Shown here in pieces: positions 1 to 7,838 of a DNA stretch of 9,182 bases (the stretch's first letter is position 1; every line of letters starts with the position of its first letter). The stretch covers positions 1-9,182 of the forward strand of contig CALAFS010000311.1 in NCBI GenBank assembly GCA_937892405.1. Direction: 5' to 3'. The DNA is from an uncultured Clostridia bacterium. Its GTDB lineage: Bacteria > Bacillota > Clostridia > Oscillospirales > CAG-272. The position numbers and the translations under genes were made by a program. The notes under the pieces were generated by a model. It saw only the letters and a list, made by a program, of their open reading frames with translations. It searched no databases and was not told the origin of the DNA.

Positions 1-542
1 TGCACATTATAAACAAAGAAGGAAGAGAAGGCAACGACGAAGTCGGCGGCAAGGAGAGCCTGTCCGACATTCAGGTTGGTATATTTTTTCAGAATCAGGG
101 CGATGATATCGGTACCGCCGCTCGAGGCGTTGCAGTTGAAAAGAATCGCGGAGCCGAAGCCGGTAAGAAGCACGGCGAAGACAAGCTCGAGAAGCGGCTG
201 GTTCGTCAGCGGCTCGGAGAGAGGAAGGAACCATTCAAAGAGCTGGTTGACAAAGGAGATCATCAGGGCACATAGGATCGTCTTGAATCCGCACCCGCGT
301 CCGAGAAACAGAACGCCTACAACGAGCAGTGCCACATTCAGAATCGTCATGTAAGCCGCCTGTGTCAGAACAGGGAACAGCTTGGCGAGAAGAATGGAGA
401 TACCGCTGACACCGCCGATGGCAAAGCCGTTCGGCGCTTTGAAAAAATAAATGCCGGCGGCGACAATGATATTGCCGATGCAAAGCAGAGCCCAGTAGCG
501 GATGGCGGAGGCGGTTGATTTTTTCTGTATTTTCTGATCCAT
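1..542 (-). CDS. YitT-family membrane protein (partial, C-terminus off the left edge)
   Basis: The reverse strand reads without a stop from ATG at 542 to the window edge, giving 180 residues. The N-terminus is short and basic (MDQKIQKK), followed by hydrophobic segments at about residues 17-34, 64-82, 86-100 and 118-136. The stretch SSGGTDIIALIL at 140-151 resembles the STGGTDIIA-type signature of the YitT/DUF161 integral membrane family, and GGVSGISILL at 43-52 also fits. Members are usually near 280-290 residues with a C-terminal DUF2179 domain, so roughly the last third is missing here. Their function is not well established; transport has been suggested. Three in-frame ATGs lie close together (554, 548, 542). 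I chose 542 because GAGG lies 6 bases upstream. The gene is transcribed away from ligA and has its own promoter. Confidence 0.85.
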   Translation of the reverse strand, partial: MDQKIQKKSTASAIRYWALLCIGNIIVAAGIYFFKAPNGFAIGGVSGISILLAKLFPVLTQAAYMTILNVALLVVGVLFLGRGCGFKTILCALMISFVNQLFEWFLPLSEPLTNQPLLELVFAVLLTGFGSAILFNCNASSGGTDIIALILKKYTNLNVGQALLAADFVVAFSSFFVYNV

Positions 543-555
543 AATCATCCTCATT

Positions 556-572
556 CCGTCGCGGAGCGACGG
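556..572 (-). other. leader hairpin ahead of the YitT-family gene
   Basis: CCGTCGC and GCGACGG form a perfect 7-bp stem around a GGA loop. It lies between the predicted -10 box (591-596) and the ribosome site (549-552) of the minus-strand gene, so it would fold near the 5' end of that transcript. It has no T run on the minus side and so does not look like a terminator. It may stabilise the mRNA 5' end or be incidental. Confidence 0.4.
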
Positions 573-590
573 CTTTTGTATTCGCTCTTC

Positions 591-619
591 ATTATACAAC
601 GATTCCGCGAAAAAGGCAA
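591..619 (-). promoter_or_regulatory. promoter for the YitT-family gene
   Basis: Read on the minus strand, TTGCCT (614-619), a 17-base spacer and a perfect TATAAT (591-596) match a housekeeping sigma promoter. Transcription would start near 584, giving a leader of about 40 bases. The promoter is back to back with that of ligA; the gap between their -35 boxes (620-674) is rich in A and T tracts. Confidence 0.65.
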
Positions 620-674
620 TAGTTTTTTTGAAAAAATCCGTCGATTCTTTTCGGAAAAACAAACCTTTCCGGCA

Positions 675-703
675 TTGACATTTTTCCTCTCCCGTGGTAA
701 AAT
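675..703 (+). promoter_or_regulatory. promoter for ligA
   Basis: TTGACA (675-680), a 17-base spacer and TAAAAT (698-703) form a near-consensus housekeeping promoter. The start would be near 710, about 50 bases before the ligA ATG. Confidence 0.75.
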
Positions 704-713
704 AAAGTCATAG

Positions 714-2771
<2,058 letters not shown>

Positions 2772-2774
2772 AAG

Positions 2775-2817
2775 AAACCGCCCGTGCTTTTCGCAAAAAG
2801 AAAAGCACGGGCGGTTT
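2775..2817. terminator. bidirectional terminator between ligA and the AraC-family gene
   Basis: A perfect 18-bp stem (2775-2792 pairing with 2800-2817) with the 7-base loop GCAAAAA. The core is CCGCCCGTGCTTTTC, and the stem runs into TTTT on the plus side and a T-rich tail on the minus side. It starts 4 bases after the ligA stop and ends 10 bases before the end of the convergent regulator gene, so it can serve both. Confidence 0.93.
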
Positions 2818-2827
2818 TGCGTTCGGC

Positions 2828-3613
2828 TTACTCCCGCCCACCGCGGAAGGCGGTCGGGGTCATGCCGGTCAGCTGTCGGAAAAACCGACTGAAATAATAA
2901 ATCGAATCAAAGCCGAGCAGAACGGAAATCTCACCGACGGTACAGTCGGTGTCACGAAGCATATGCTTGGCTTTTTCTATGCGCAGACGGTTGCGGTAAG
3001 CGGTAGGGGAAAGCCCCGTCGCCTTGAGAAACATACGGTAGAGCTGGGCGCGGCTGAGATAGGTAAGGGTGGCGAGCTCCCGGAGGTTGACCTCGCGGGT
3101 ATAATTGTCGCGAAGATAGGCGAGGATAGGCTCGATCCGCGGATCTTCCGGCGGTGTGAGCGCGTCTGCCATCTGCGAAAGGAGGGCATAGAAGGTTTCA
3201 TAGAGGCGAAAGTGTCCGTTCGGCTTTTCGTACAGAGCCGTCATTTCTCGGAACAGCTCCGTCACGGCGGCGGGTGCGGAAGCAAAAAAGAGGTGCGGCA
3301 CCGAAGAAAAACACAGGAGCTCGCCCGCCGCGTCCGTGACCGTGAAATCCACCTGTCGGAAGGCGAAAGCATCGCTCTTCACCGTCAGCCGATGGCGGGA
3401 GCCGAAGGGCAGATAGATGAGGGAACCGGGGCGCAGATCAGCCTCGCCGCCCTCCCACGCGTAATGACAGTTTCCTTCTTCTATCAAAAGGAAACCGTTG
3501 TATTGACGGCATCGGTTGTTGAGTTGACGGTAGGGCGGGCGCTTGAGCACGGCGCTCAGTCCGCCGAGACGGTAATCCTCTCCGGAGAGGGAGAGAAGGT
3601 CACAGTATTTCAT
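2828..3613 (-). CDS. AraC-family transcriptional regulator
   Basis: A 261-residue protein, typical in length for AraC/XylS regulators with a sensor domain. The N-terminal 1-110 resembles an AraC-type cupin sensor, with beta-rich text such as GSLIYLPFGSRHRL (63-76). The C-terminal DNA-binding domain covers about 157-258 with two helix-turn-helix units. The first includes NLRELATLTYLSRAQLYRMF (176-195). The second includes VGEISVLLGFDSIYYFSRFF (226-245), followed by the characteristic GMTPTAFR (250-257). The frame stays open upstream to 3763, but I chose ATG 3613: AAAGGA lies 6 bases before it, and the longer reading would cross the gene's own promoter. It diverges from the ferredoxin-flavoenzyme unit and probably regulates it. 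The ligand is unknown; many relatives sense sugars. Confidence 0.93.
   Translation of the reverse strand: MKYCDLLSLSGEDYRLGGLSAVLKRPPYRQLNNRCRQYNGFLLIEEGNCHYAWEGGEADLRPGSLIYLPFGSRHRLTVKSDAFAFRQVDFTVTDAAGELLCFSSVPHLFFASAPAAVTELFREMTALYEKPNGHFRLYETFYALLSQMADALTPPEDPRIEPILAYLRDNYTREVNLRELATLTYLSRAQLYRMFLKATGLSPTAYRNRLRIEKAKHMLRDTDCTVGEISVLLGFDSIYYFSRFFRQLTGMTPTAFRGGRE
3577..3590. repeat. 14-bp perfect palindrome within the start of the regulator gene
   Basis: CCTCTCCGGAGAGG reads the same on both strands. It lies 23 bases inside the regulator's coding sequence, over the Leu-Ser-Gly-Glu codons. It could be an autoregulatory site or a codon coincidence; I cannot tell which. Confidence 0.3.
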
Positions 3614-3619
3614 AGCAAG

Positions 3620-3625
3620 TCCTTT
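3620..3625 (-). promoter_or_regulatory. ribosome binding site deciding the regulator start
   Basis: On the minus strand AAAGGA sits 6 bases upstream of ATG 3613. The upstream in-frame ATGs have no comparable site. Confidence 0.7.
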
Positions 3626-3680
3626 CTTCGGCGGAAAGTGCAACATACGGCAAAGCAGCGGGTGCAAAATCATTACTTTT

Positions 3681-3709
3681 ACTATACCATGTTTCGCGTG
3701 CCGTGTCAA
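3681..3709 (-). promoter_or_regulatory. promoter for the AraC-family gene
   Basis: On the minus strand a perfect TTGACA (3704-3709), a 17-base spacer and TATAGT (3681-3686) with an upstream TGG make a strong housekeeping-type promoter. The predicted leader is about 60 bases. The promoter faces away from the ferredoxin promoter; their -35 boxes are about 53 bases apart. Confidence 0.75.
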
Positions 3710-3751
3710 GGAAAGACGATAAAAAATGAGACAGGAGTGCAAATCTTTGAT

Positions 3752-3759
3752 ACCCGGGT
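3752..3759. promoter_or_regulatory. possible operator palindrome upstream of the ferredoxin promoter
   Basis: ACCCGGGT is a perfect 8-bp palindrome four bases before the -35 box at 3763. It resembles the arms of the second palindrome at 3804-3818, so together they could be sites for a regulator. AraC proteins often bind direct repeats instead, so this is a weak call. Confidence 0.3.
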
Positions 3760-3762
3760 TCA

Positions 3763-3791
3763 TTGACGAATACGACTTGACATGCTATACT
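3763..3791 (+). promoter_or_regulatory. promoter for the ferredoxin-flavoenzyme unit
   Basis: TTGACG (3763-3768), a 17-base spacer and TATACT (3786-3791) preceded by TGC, an extended -10. A TTGACA at 3777-3782 has no good -10 at the right distance. The start would be near 3798, just before the palindrome at 3804-3818. Confidence 0.7.
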
Positions 3792-3803
3792 GAAAACAGA
3801 AAA

Positions 3804-3818
3804 ACCGGGGTCCCCGGT
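3804..3818. promoter_or_regulatory. palindrome or leader hairpin between promoter and ferredoxin start
   Basis: ACCGGGG-T-CCCCGGT is a perfect 15-base odd palindrome. As RNA it can form a 5-bp stem with a GGUCC loop at the very 5' end of the transcript. As DNA its place just downstream of the start site suits a repressor operator. It lies 2 bases before the ribosome site AGGAGG (3821-3826). Confidence 0.45.
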
Positions 3819-3830
3819 ACAGGAGGCAAT

Positions 3831-4019
3831 ATGAAATACTATTATCGGGTCGGCGGCGGTTGTGTTTTGTGCCTGATGTGCGTGTATGAGTGCAAAGTCG
3901 GCGCCATCCGCATTGAGGAAAATCACAGTGCCGTGATTGACGAGACGCGGTGCGTCGGTTGCGGGCGTTGCGCCGACAACTGTCAGGCGGAAGCCATTGT
4001 GCGCGTCGAGAGAACCTGA
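3831..4019 (+). CDS. small two-cluster [4Fe-4S] ferredoxin-like protein
   Basis: A 62-residue protein with two CxxCxxCxxxC motifs: Cys11, 14, 17 and 21, then Cys41, 44, 47 and 51. This is the hallmark of bacterial 2[4Fe-4S] ferredoxins, small cytoplasmic electron carriers. Residues 22-28 and 52-57 (KVGAIRI, QAEAIV) fit the usual strand after each motif. The residue after the fourth cysteine, normally proline, is Lys22 in the first motif and Gln52 in the second, which is unusual. I chose ATG 3831 because AGGAGG lies 4 bases upstream; an in-frame ATG at 3726 precedes the promoter and is rejected. It is the first gene of a two-gene unit, 35 bases ahead of an FAD oxidoreductase, so it probably exchanges electrons with that enzyme. 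That partnership is inferred from position only. Confidence 0.92.
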   Translation: MKYYYRVGGGCVLCLMCVYECKVGAIRIEENHSAVIDETRCVGCGRCADNCQAEAIVRVERT

Positions 4020-4038
4020 ATTCCGAAAGCATGACAAG

Positions 4039-4046
4039 AAAGGCGG
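4039..4046 (+). promoter_or_regulatory. ribosome binding site deciding the flavoenzyme start
   Basis: AAAGGCGG lies 8 bases before ATG 4055. The alternative in-frame ATG at 4031 is preceded only by TTCCGAAAGC, a poor site, so 4055 is preferred. Confidence 0.55.
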
Positions 4047-4054
4047 TAAAAAAC

Positions 4055-5569
4055 ATGAAAGACTTTAAGAAAAACGGTGAAACTGTACTGCTCGGACAGG
4101 AGAGGATCCCTGTCATCGGCAGTTATGATGTCGTCGTAGTCGGCGGCGGTATGGCAGGCGTCGGTGCCGCGCTCGCGGCGGCGGGCGAAGGGTGCAAAAC
4201 TCTGATTATCGAGAACACCTCGGCGCTCGGCGGCATTGCCACGATGGGCATTGTCAATATTCCTCTCGACTTTGTATCGGGATACGGCAAGAAATTCTTT
4301 ACGGAAATGGAAAAGCTCGACGGCATCCGTTCCCGCAACTCCAACCCCGAGACGCATAAACTGGTCTTCGACCGCATGGTGCGTGATGCGGGGTGTGATG
4401 TGCTCCTTGTCACTCCGGTCATCGACACGCTGACGGAGGGGAATACCGTCGTCGGTGTCATCGTGTATACAAAGAAGGGAAAAGCCGCCGTCTTCGGCAA
4501 GCGCTTTGTCGACGCGTCGGGAGATTCCGACCTCGTGTATCTCGGCGGCGGGGAAACCGTGACCGGACGCGAAGGGGACGGCATGTCCATGGGTTGTTCG
4601 CTGGAATTCGTTCTCGGCGGCGTGGATTATGACGCCTATCGCGAGAGCGAAGTGCGGGCAACCGATCCGAAATGGGTGGATCTGATCCGCCGCTCGCTCG
4701 AAAACGGAGAACTTCCCTATGAGATCGACAACCATCTGAACTGGATGACCCACATTCCGGGTCTGCCGGAGCACTGCGGACGGGACGAGGTGAGCATCTG
4801 CTTCGCCCATTCCCGCCGTTGCTTCCCGACCGACAACCGCGACCTCTCCCGCATGTATGCGGAGGGCCGAGAGCAGGCGGCGATTTTGGCGGCGTTCATT
4901 AGGCGCAATGTGCCCGGGTTCGAGAATTCCTATCTCAGCTATACCGGCAGTCTGCTCGGCGTGCGTGAGAGCCGCCGCATTGTCGGAGAATATGTGTTCA
5001 CCGGCATGGACATTGCCTACGCACGCAAATTCGATGATGTCATCACCATCAGTCAGCACGGCTTCGATCTGCACGGATTTGAAGAGGCGGGCAACATGAA
5101 GTGGTTCCGCGGTACGCTCCCCGACGGGAGAGAGGCATACATCGCCAACCGTGCCGGCTGGGGCACACAGCTCCCGCCCGAGGACGGACTCCCGCGCGTC
5201 AATATGAAAGAGCTGATTGACGACGACATGATCTATTACTATGAGATCCCCTATCGCGCATTGGTGCCGGTACGCATGGAAAATGTCCTCGCCGCAGGGC
5301 GTAACATCTCCTCCGATATTCCTGGGCAGAGCGGCACGCGCCTTGTCATGTGCTGCATGAGCCTCGGCGAGGCAGCGGGTACCGCCGCGGCACTTTCTCT
5401 GAAAGAAAATGTGCCTCCCCGTGCGGTAAATATCGCCGAATTGCAAAGAACTCTTGTCAAAAACGGCCTGAATATCGGTCAGGGCTTCCGTAAGCTCCCC
5501 GCGCTCGAAGCACTCGGCGATGCCGATTATTCCGACTATCACGAGAAACTCATCAACGGCAACGGCTGA
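4055..5569 (+). CDS. FAD-dependent oxidoreductase (FAD_oxidored, PF12831-like)
   Basis: A 504-residue flavoprotein. The N-terminal Rossmann motif is VVVVGGGMAGVGAALAA (26-42), the acidic residue ending the second strand is Glu53, and ENTSALGG follows (53-60); together they bind the ADP part of FAD. DASGDSDLVY (153-162) is the second typical FAD contact. Near the C-terminus LAAGRNISSD (412-421) and GTRLVMCCMSLGEAAGTAAA (427-446) match the closing FAD motif of this family. No signal peptide or membrane segment is seen, so it is probably cytoplasmic. Family members act on varied substrates, and many remain uncharacterised; the substrate here is unknown. It follows the ferredoxin by 35 bases with no promoter between, so the two are co-transcribed. 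The divergent AraC regulator is the likely controller. Start 4055 rests on its ribosome site; 4031 would add eight residues. Confidence 0.92.
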   Translation: MKDFKKNGETVLLGQERIPVIGSYDVVVVGGGMAGVGAALAAAGEGCKTLIIENTSALGGIATMGIVNIPLDFVSGYGKKFFTEMEKLDGIRSRNSNPETHKLVFDRMVRDAGCDVLLVTPVIDTLTEGNTVVGVIVYTKKGKAAVFGKRFVDASGDSDLVYLGGGETVTGREGDGMSMGCSLEFVLGGVDYDAYRESEVRATDPKWVDLIRRSLENGELPYEIDNHLNWMTHIPGLPEHCGRDEVSICFAHSRRCFPTDNRDLSRMYAEGREQAAILAAFIRRNVPGFENSYLSYTGSLLGVRESRRIVGEYVFTGMDIAYARKFDDVITISQHGFDLHGFEEAGNMKWFRGTLPDGREAYIANRAGWGTQLPPEDGLPRVNMKELIDDDMIYYYEIPYRALVPVRMENVLAAGRNISSDIPGQSGTRLVMCCMSLGEAAGTAAALSLKENVPPRAVNIAELQRTLVKNGLNIGQGFRKLPALEALGDADYSDYHEKLINGNG

Positions 5570-5586
5570 TTCTGCCATGCCGGAAT

Positions 5587-5625
5587 AAAAAATCAAGGCT
5601 GTCCGGAAGACAGCCTTGATTTTTT
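5587..5625. terminator. bidirectional terminator between the flavoenzyme and the metallopeptidase gene
   Basis: A perfect 17-bp stem (5587-5603 with 5609-5625) with the 5-base loop CGGAA. It has six A on the left and six T on the right, so each strand sees a GC stem followed by a T run. It lies 17 bases after the flavoenzyme stop and overlaps the last codon (5624-5626) of the convergent gene by two bases. Confidence 0.93.
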
Positions 5626-7225
5626 AACGGAGGGACGACGAGACAGAGGACATAAAGTCGGAGAAAAGTTCTTCGTAGCTTTTACCGAAGATATCTTCCG
5701 GACGATAAGAATTGCAACACCGGAACACCGCGCTCTCGCCGTACCGTTCGATCAGGTACTGCGTCAGGGCATAGGCTTCCGGGTAGGTGAGGACATTGCC
5801 GTCCTCGCTTGTGCAGGCATAGGTACGGTAAATCGGCGTTGTCGCGTAGGGGAAGCTGATCTCTGAACGGAAGGACGGATGCCTGAGCATGGTAATGCCG
5901 ATACATTTTTCAAGCAGGGCAAGGTCAAAGGCGTCGAGGCTCTCAAAGCTACCGCCGGCTTCGGTATAAAGATCGTTGACCTCACTCACAAATTCGGCGA
6001 GAGTACCGGTCAGGGAAGTGTCGGTAAAGGAGAGATAGAAACGATAGTGAATGTCCGAGATTTCCCGGCTGACGCTCCGTGACAGATATTCCGCTACGCC
6101 TTCGCCGAGCCATGCCACGGCACCCGGATTTTCCGCGAGAGTGAGCATGTGCGCGGTTTCGTGCACATATTCGCCGGGATCACAAAGATAAATTTTTCCG
6201 CCGTTCACATCACAGCATGTTTTGGTTTCACTCTCCGAGATAAAATATGTCAGGTTTCCTTCGTATTTCGCTTTTGCGAATACATAGCTTTCCGGCGCGT
6301 GAGCTTTCAGATATGAAAGCACCGTCTCACATTCGGTGACGCTGTGGGAGAGTTGCGTCAGGATTTTTTTCGCACGGTCAAAAGAGGCAACATCGCGTGT
6401 AGCGGAAATTGCGTCAAGAAAATACATTCGGTTTTTCGTTTTGATAATCAGAGGATAGGAGAGAAACTGTCGGCTGTATTCGGCACCGTTCAGCCACGAC
6501 AGATCGAGAGAGATGGAAAAAGGGCGGCGGATCCCCAAAAAGGCAAGATATTCTGTCCTGTATGCGGTCAGATCGGCGGCAATCAACGCATCGTACCCGT
6601 AGGTCCCGATTACAAAATTCCCGAAGGAGGCGGCAGTCTCTTCGGCAATGGCAATTTCTTCTTGCGTCGAAAAACTTTCGATAAAGTATGCGGAAAACAG
6701 AGTCAGCGAAAGGTCGTTTTTCATATCCGCATAGCGTTTTTTCAGCTGTTCGTTGTCGTATTCGGTGCGAAAAGCATAGGAGTACACACCATATTGTTTC
6801 CACGGCTCGGTGGATCGGATATAAGCGGCAGTGAGTGCAGTCCGGTAACTCTTATTTTGCAGTGCGTTCGGGGTGCAGAGTATCACGCCTTCGTGATACT
6901 CTGCACCGGTATTTCCGAGCAGGTATTCATCGGCGATCAGATAGCATTTGATTTTTGTATGTAAATTGAAGGAATTTTCCAGTGTATGATAGTCGGCTTG
7001 CAAAAAGGACAGCCATTCGATCGCGGCATCTTTTGTGTTGCTTATCGCGTTCTCAATATACAGTTCGATCGTTTCGTCCTGTATGGCGTTGCAGGTGACA
7101 TTCCGATAGCCGGGAGGGGACTCACGGAGGTCTTCACGATAGTATGAATTCGTCTTACAGGAAGATAACAAGCAGAGCACGCCGAGCATCGCAAGGCAAA
7201 GGAAAAGAACCGATGATTTTTTCAT
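5624..7225 (-). CDS. predicted secreted lipoprotein with HExxH metallopeptidase motif
   Basis: A 533-residue protein. The N-terminus (MKKSS, then hydrophobic to residue 22) ends in the lipobox LSSC with Cys23, predicting a signal-peptidase-II lipoprotein on the outer face of the membrane. HETAH at 355-359 is the HExxH zinc-binding motif. It is followed by WLGEGVAEYLS (372-382), the pattern of gluzincin-type peptidases in the MA clan, where Glu375 (or Glu379) would be the third zinc ligand. The rest, including about 45-340, matches nothing I recognise. Substrate is unknown; peptidase activity is inferred from the motif only. I chose ATG 7225: AAGGAG lies 5 bases before it and the lipoprotein signal begins there. 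The in-frame ATG at 7273 would overlap the predicted -10. It is a single-gene unit with its own promoter and terminator. Confidence 0.8.
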   Translation of the reverse strand: MKKSSVLFLCLAMLGVLCLLSSCKTNSYYREDLRESPPGYRNVTCNAIQDETIELYIENAISNTKDAAIEWLSFLQADYHTLENSFNLHTKIKCYLIADEYLLGNTGAEYHEGVILCTPNALQNKSYRTALTAAYIRSTEPWKQYGVYSYAFRTEYDNEQLKKRYADMKNDLSLTLFSAYFIESFSTQEEIAIAEETAASFGNFVIGTYGYDALIAADLTAYRTEYLAFLGIRRPFSISLDLSWLNGAEYSRQFLSYPLIIKTKNRMYFLDAISATRDVASFDRAKKILTQLSHSVTECETVLSYLKAHAPESYVFAKAKYEGNLTYFISESETKTCCDVNGGKIYLCDPGEYVHETAHMLTLAENPGAVAWLGEGVAEYLSRSVSREISDIHYRFYLSFTDTSLTGTLAEFVSEVNDLYTEAGGSFESLDAFDLALLEKCIGITMLRHPSFRSEISFPYATTPIYRTYACTSEDGNVLTYPEAYALTQYLIERYGESAVFRCCNSYRPEDIFGKSYEELFSDFMSSVSSSLR

Positions 7226-7263
7226 AAGCGCTCCTTGAAAAAGCATTGCGCGGGGATAAATAT

Positions 7264-7292
7264 AGTGTAGCATATCCGACGAAAAATTGCAA
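7264..7292 (-). promoter_or_regulatory. promoter for the metallopeptidase lipoprotein gene
   Basis: On the minus strand TTGCAA (7287-7292), a 17-base spacer and TACACT (7264-7269) with an upstream TGC form an extended -10 promoter of moderate match. The leader would be about 30 bases. Confidence 0.5.
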
Positions 7293-7331
7293 GTAGCGGA
7301 TCTTCTCGTTCACGCGGAGGGAAAGTTTCTC

Positions 7332-7360
7332 TTGCTTTTTTGAGCGAAGTATGCTATACT
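7332..7360 (+). promoter_or_regulatory. promoter for the small membrane protein gene
   Basis: TTGCTT (7332-7337), a 17-base spacer and TATACT (7355-7360) preceded by TGC. Its -10 region ATGCTATACTGA is identical over 12 bases to that of the ferredoxin promoter. Confidence 0.6.
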
Positions 7361-7409
7361 GACCGTAGAAGACTATGAAAATACAGCGCGTGAGCGCGGG
7401 GGAGGCTTT

Positions 7410-7739
7410 ATGGGAAAATTTATTTCGGGAACGATATTGGCGGTCGTTTCGGCGGCGTTTTTCGGATTCGGGACGGTTTTTCTTCTGACGGCGATCGGTG
7501 CGACGAGCTTCGGTGAGGCGATCGCGGGAATTATTCTGATTCCGCTCGCACTTTGCGCATATGCCGCAGAACTTGTGACCGGAGGCATTGCCGAAGGGCT
7601 GCTTTGGAGCAACTTCGCCTGCCGCGGGCGGGGAAGAGTCGCGGGCGCTGTCATCGCGATCCTTTGCGCTCTGATGATGGTTTGCAGTATCGCGTTTTTT
7701 GCGTACCTTATGATTTCATCGGGAAGCACGCCGGAATGA
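7410..7739 (+). CDS. small membrane protein with three predicted transmembrane segments, function unknown
   Basis: A 109-residue hydrophobic protein I do not recognise. Predicted membrane segments lie at about 5-29, 36-58 and 78-102. A basic loop (CRGRGR, 71-76) and Lys3 fit a topology with the N-terminus and second loop inside. The first two segments are rich in Gly and Ala, which allows close helix packing. The ATG at 7410 has a strong ribosome site, GGGGGAGG ending 4 bases upstream. It is a single-gene unit, divergent from the metallopeptidase lipoprotein and convergent with the second lipoprotein. Neither neighbour gives a clear functional link. Promoter, ribosome site and terminator all fit, so I consider it a real gene. 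Confidence 0.8.
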   Translation: MGKFISGTILAVVSAAFFGFGTVFLLTAIGATSFGEAIAGIILIPLALCAYAAELVTGGIAEGLLWSNFACRGRGRVAGAVIAILCALMMVCSIAFFAYLMISSGSTPE

Positions 7740-7765
7740 GTTCACATCCTCTTTGATACAAACAT

Positions 7766-7815
7766 GCAAAAATCACCTTGCCGCGGATTTGACTCTGCGG
7801 CAAGGTGATTTTTGC
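7766..7815. terminator. bidirectional terminator between the small membrane protein and the second lipoprotein
   Basis: A perfect 19-bp stem (7766-7784 with 7797-7815) around a 12-base loop. The arm is GCAAAAATCACCTTGCCGC, so a T run closes the stem on each strand. It lies 26 bases after one stop codon and 23 before the other, in a convergent junction. Confidence 0.9.
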
Positions 7816-7838
7816 TTCGGTTTGACGGTCGTGAAAAG

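Noticed and set aside
3614..3763. N-terminal extension of the AraC protein to an ATG at 3763
   Set aside because: The extra 50 residues would span the predicted promoter and leader, and the ATG at 3613 has a good ribosome site.
2963..3766. A 267-codon plus-strand frame across the AraC gene
   Set aside because: It is antisense to a regulator with two clear helix-turn-helix units, and has no ribosome site or family features.
3726..3830. N-terminal extension of the ferredoxin to an ATG at 3726
   Set aside because: That ATG lies upstream of the -35 box, while AGGAGG sits right before ATG 3831.
3983..5596. A 537-codon open frame on the minus strand across the flavoenzyme
   Set aside because: It is antisense to a gene with intact FAD motifs, starts inside the ferredoxin region of the opposite strand and has no recognisable domain.
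6344..6964. A 206-codon plus-strand frame opposite the metallopeptidase lipoprotein
   Set aside because: It lacks expression signals and lies within a coding sequence that has a signal peptide and a zinc motif.
7226..7273. Start of the metallopeptidase lipoprotein at an ATG at 7273
   Set aside because: It would overlap the predicted -10 box and place 16 residues before a standard lipoprotein signal.
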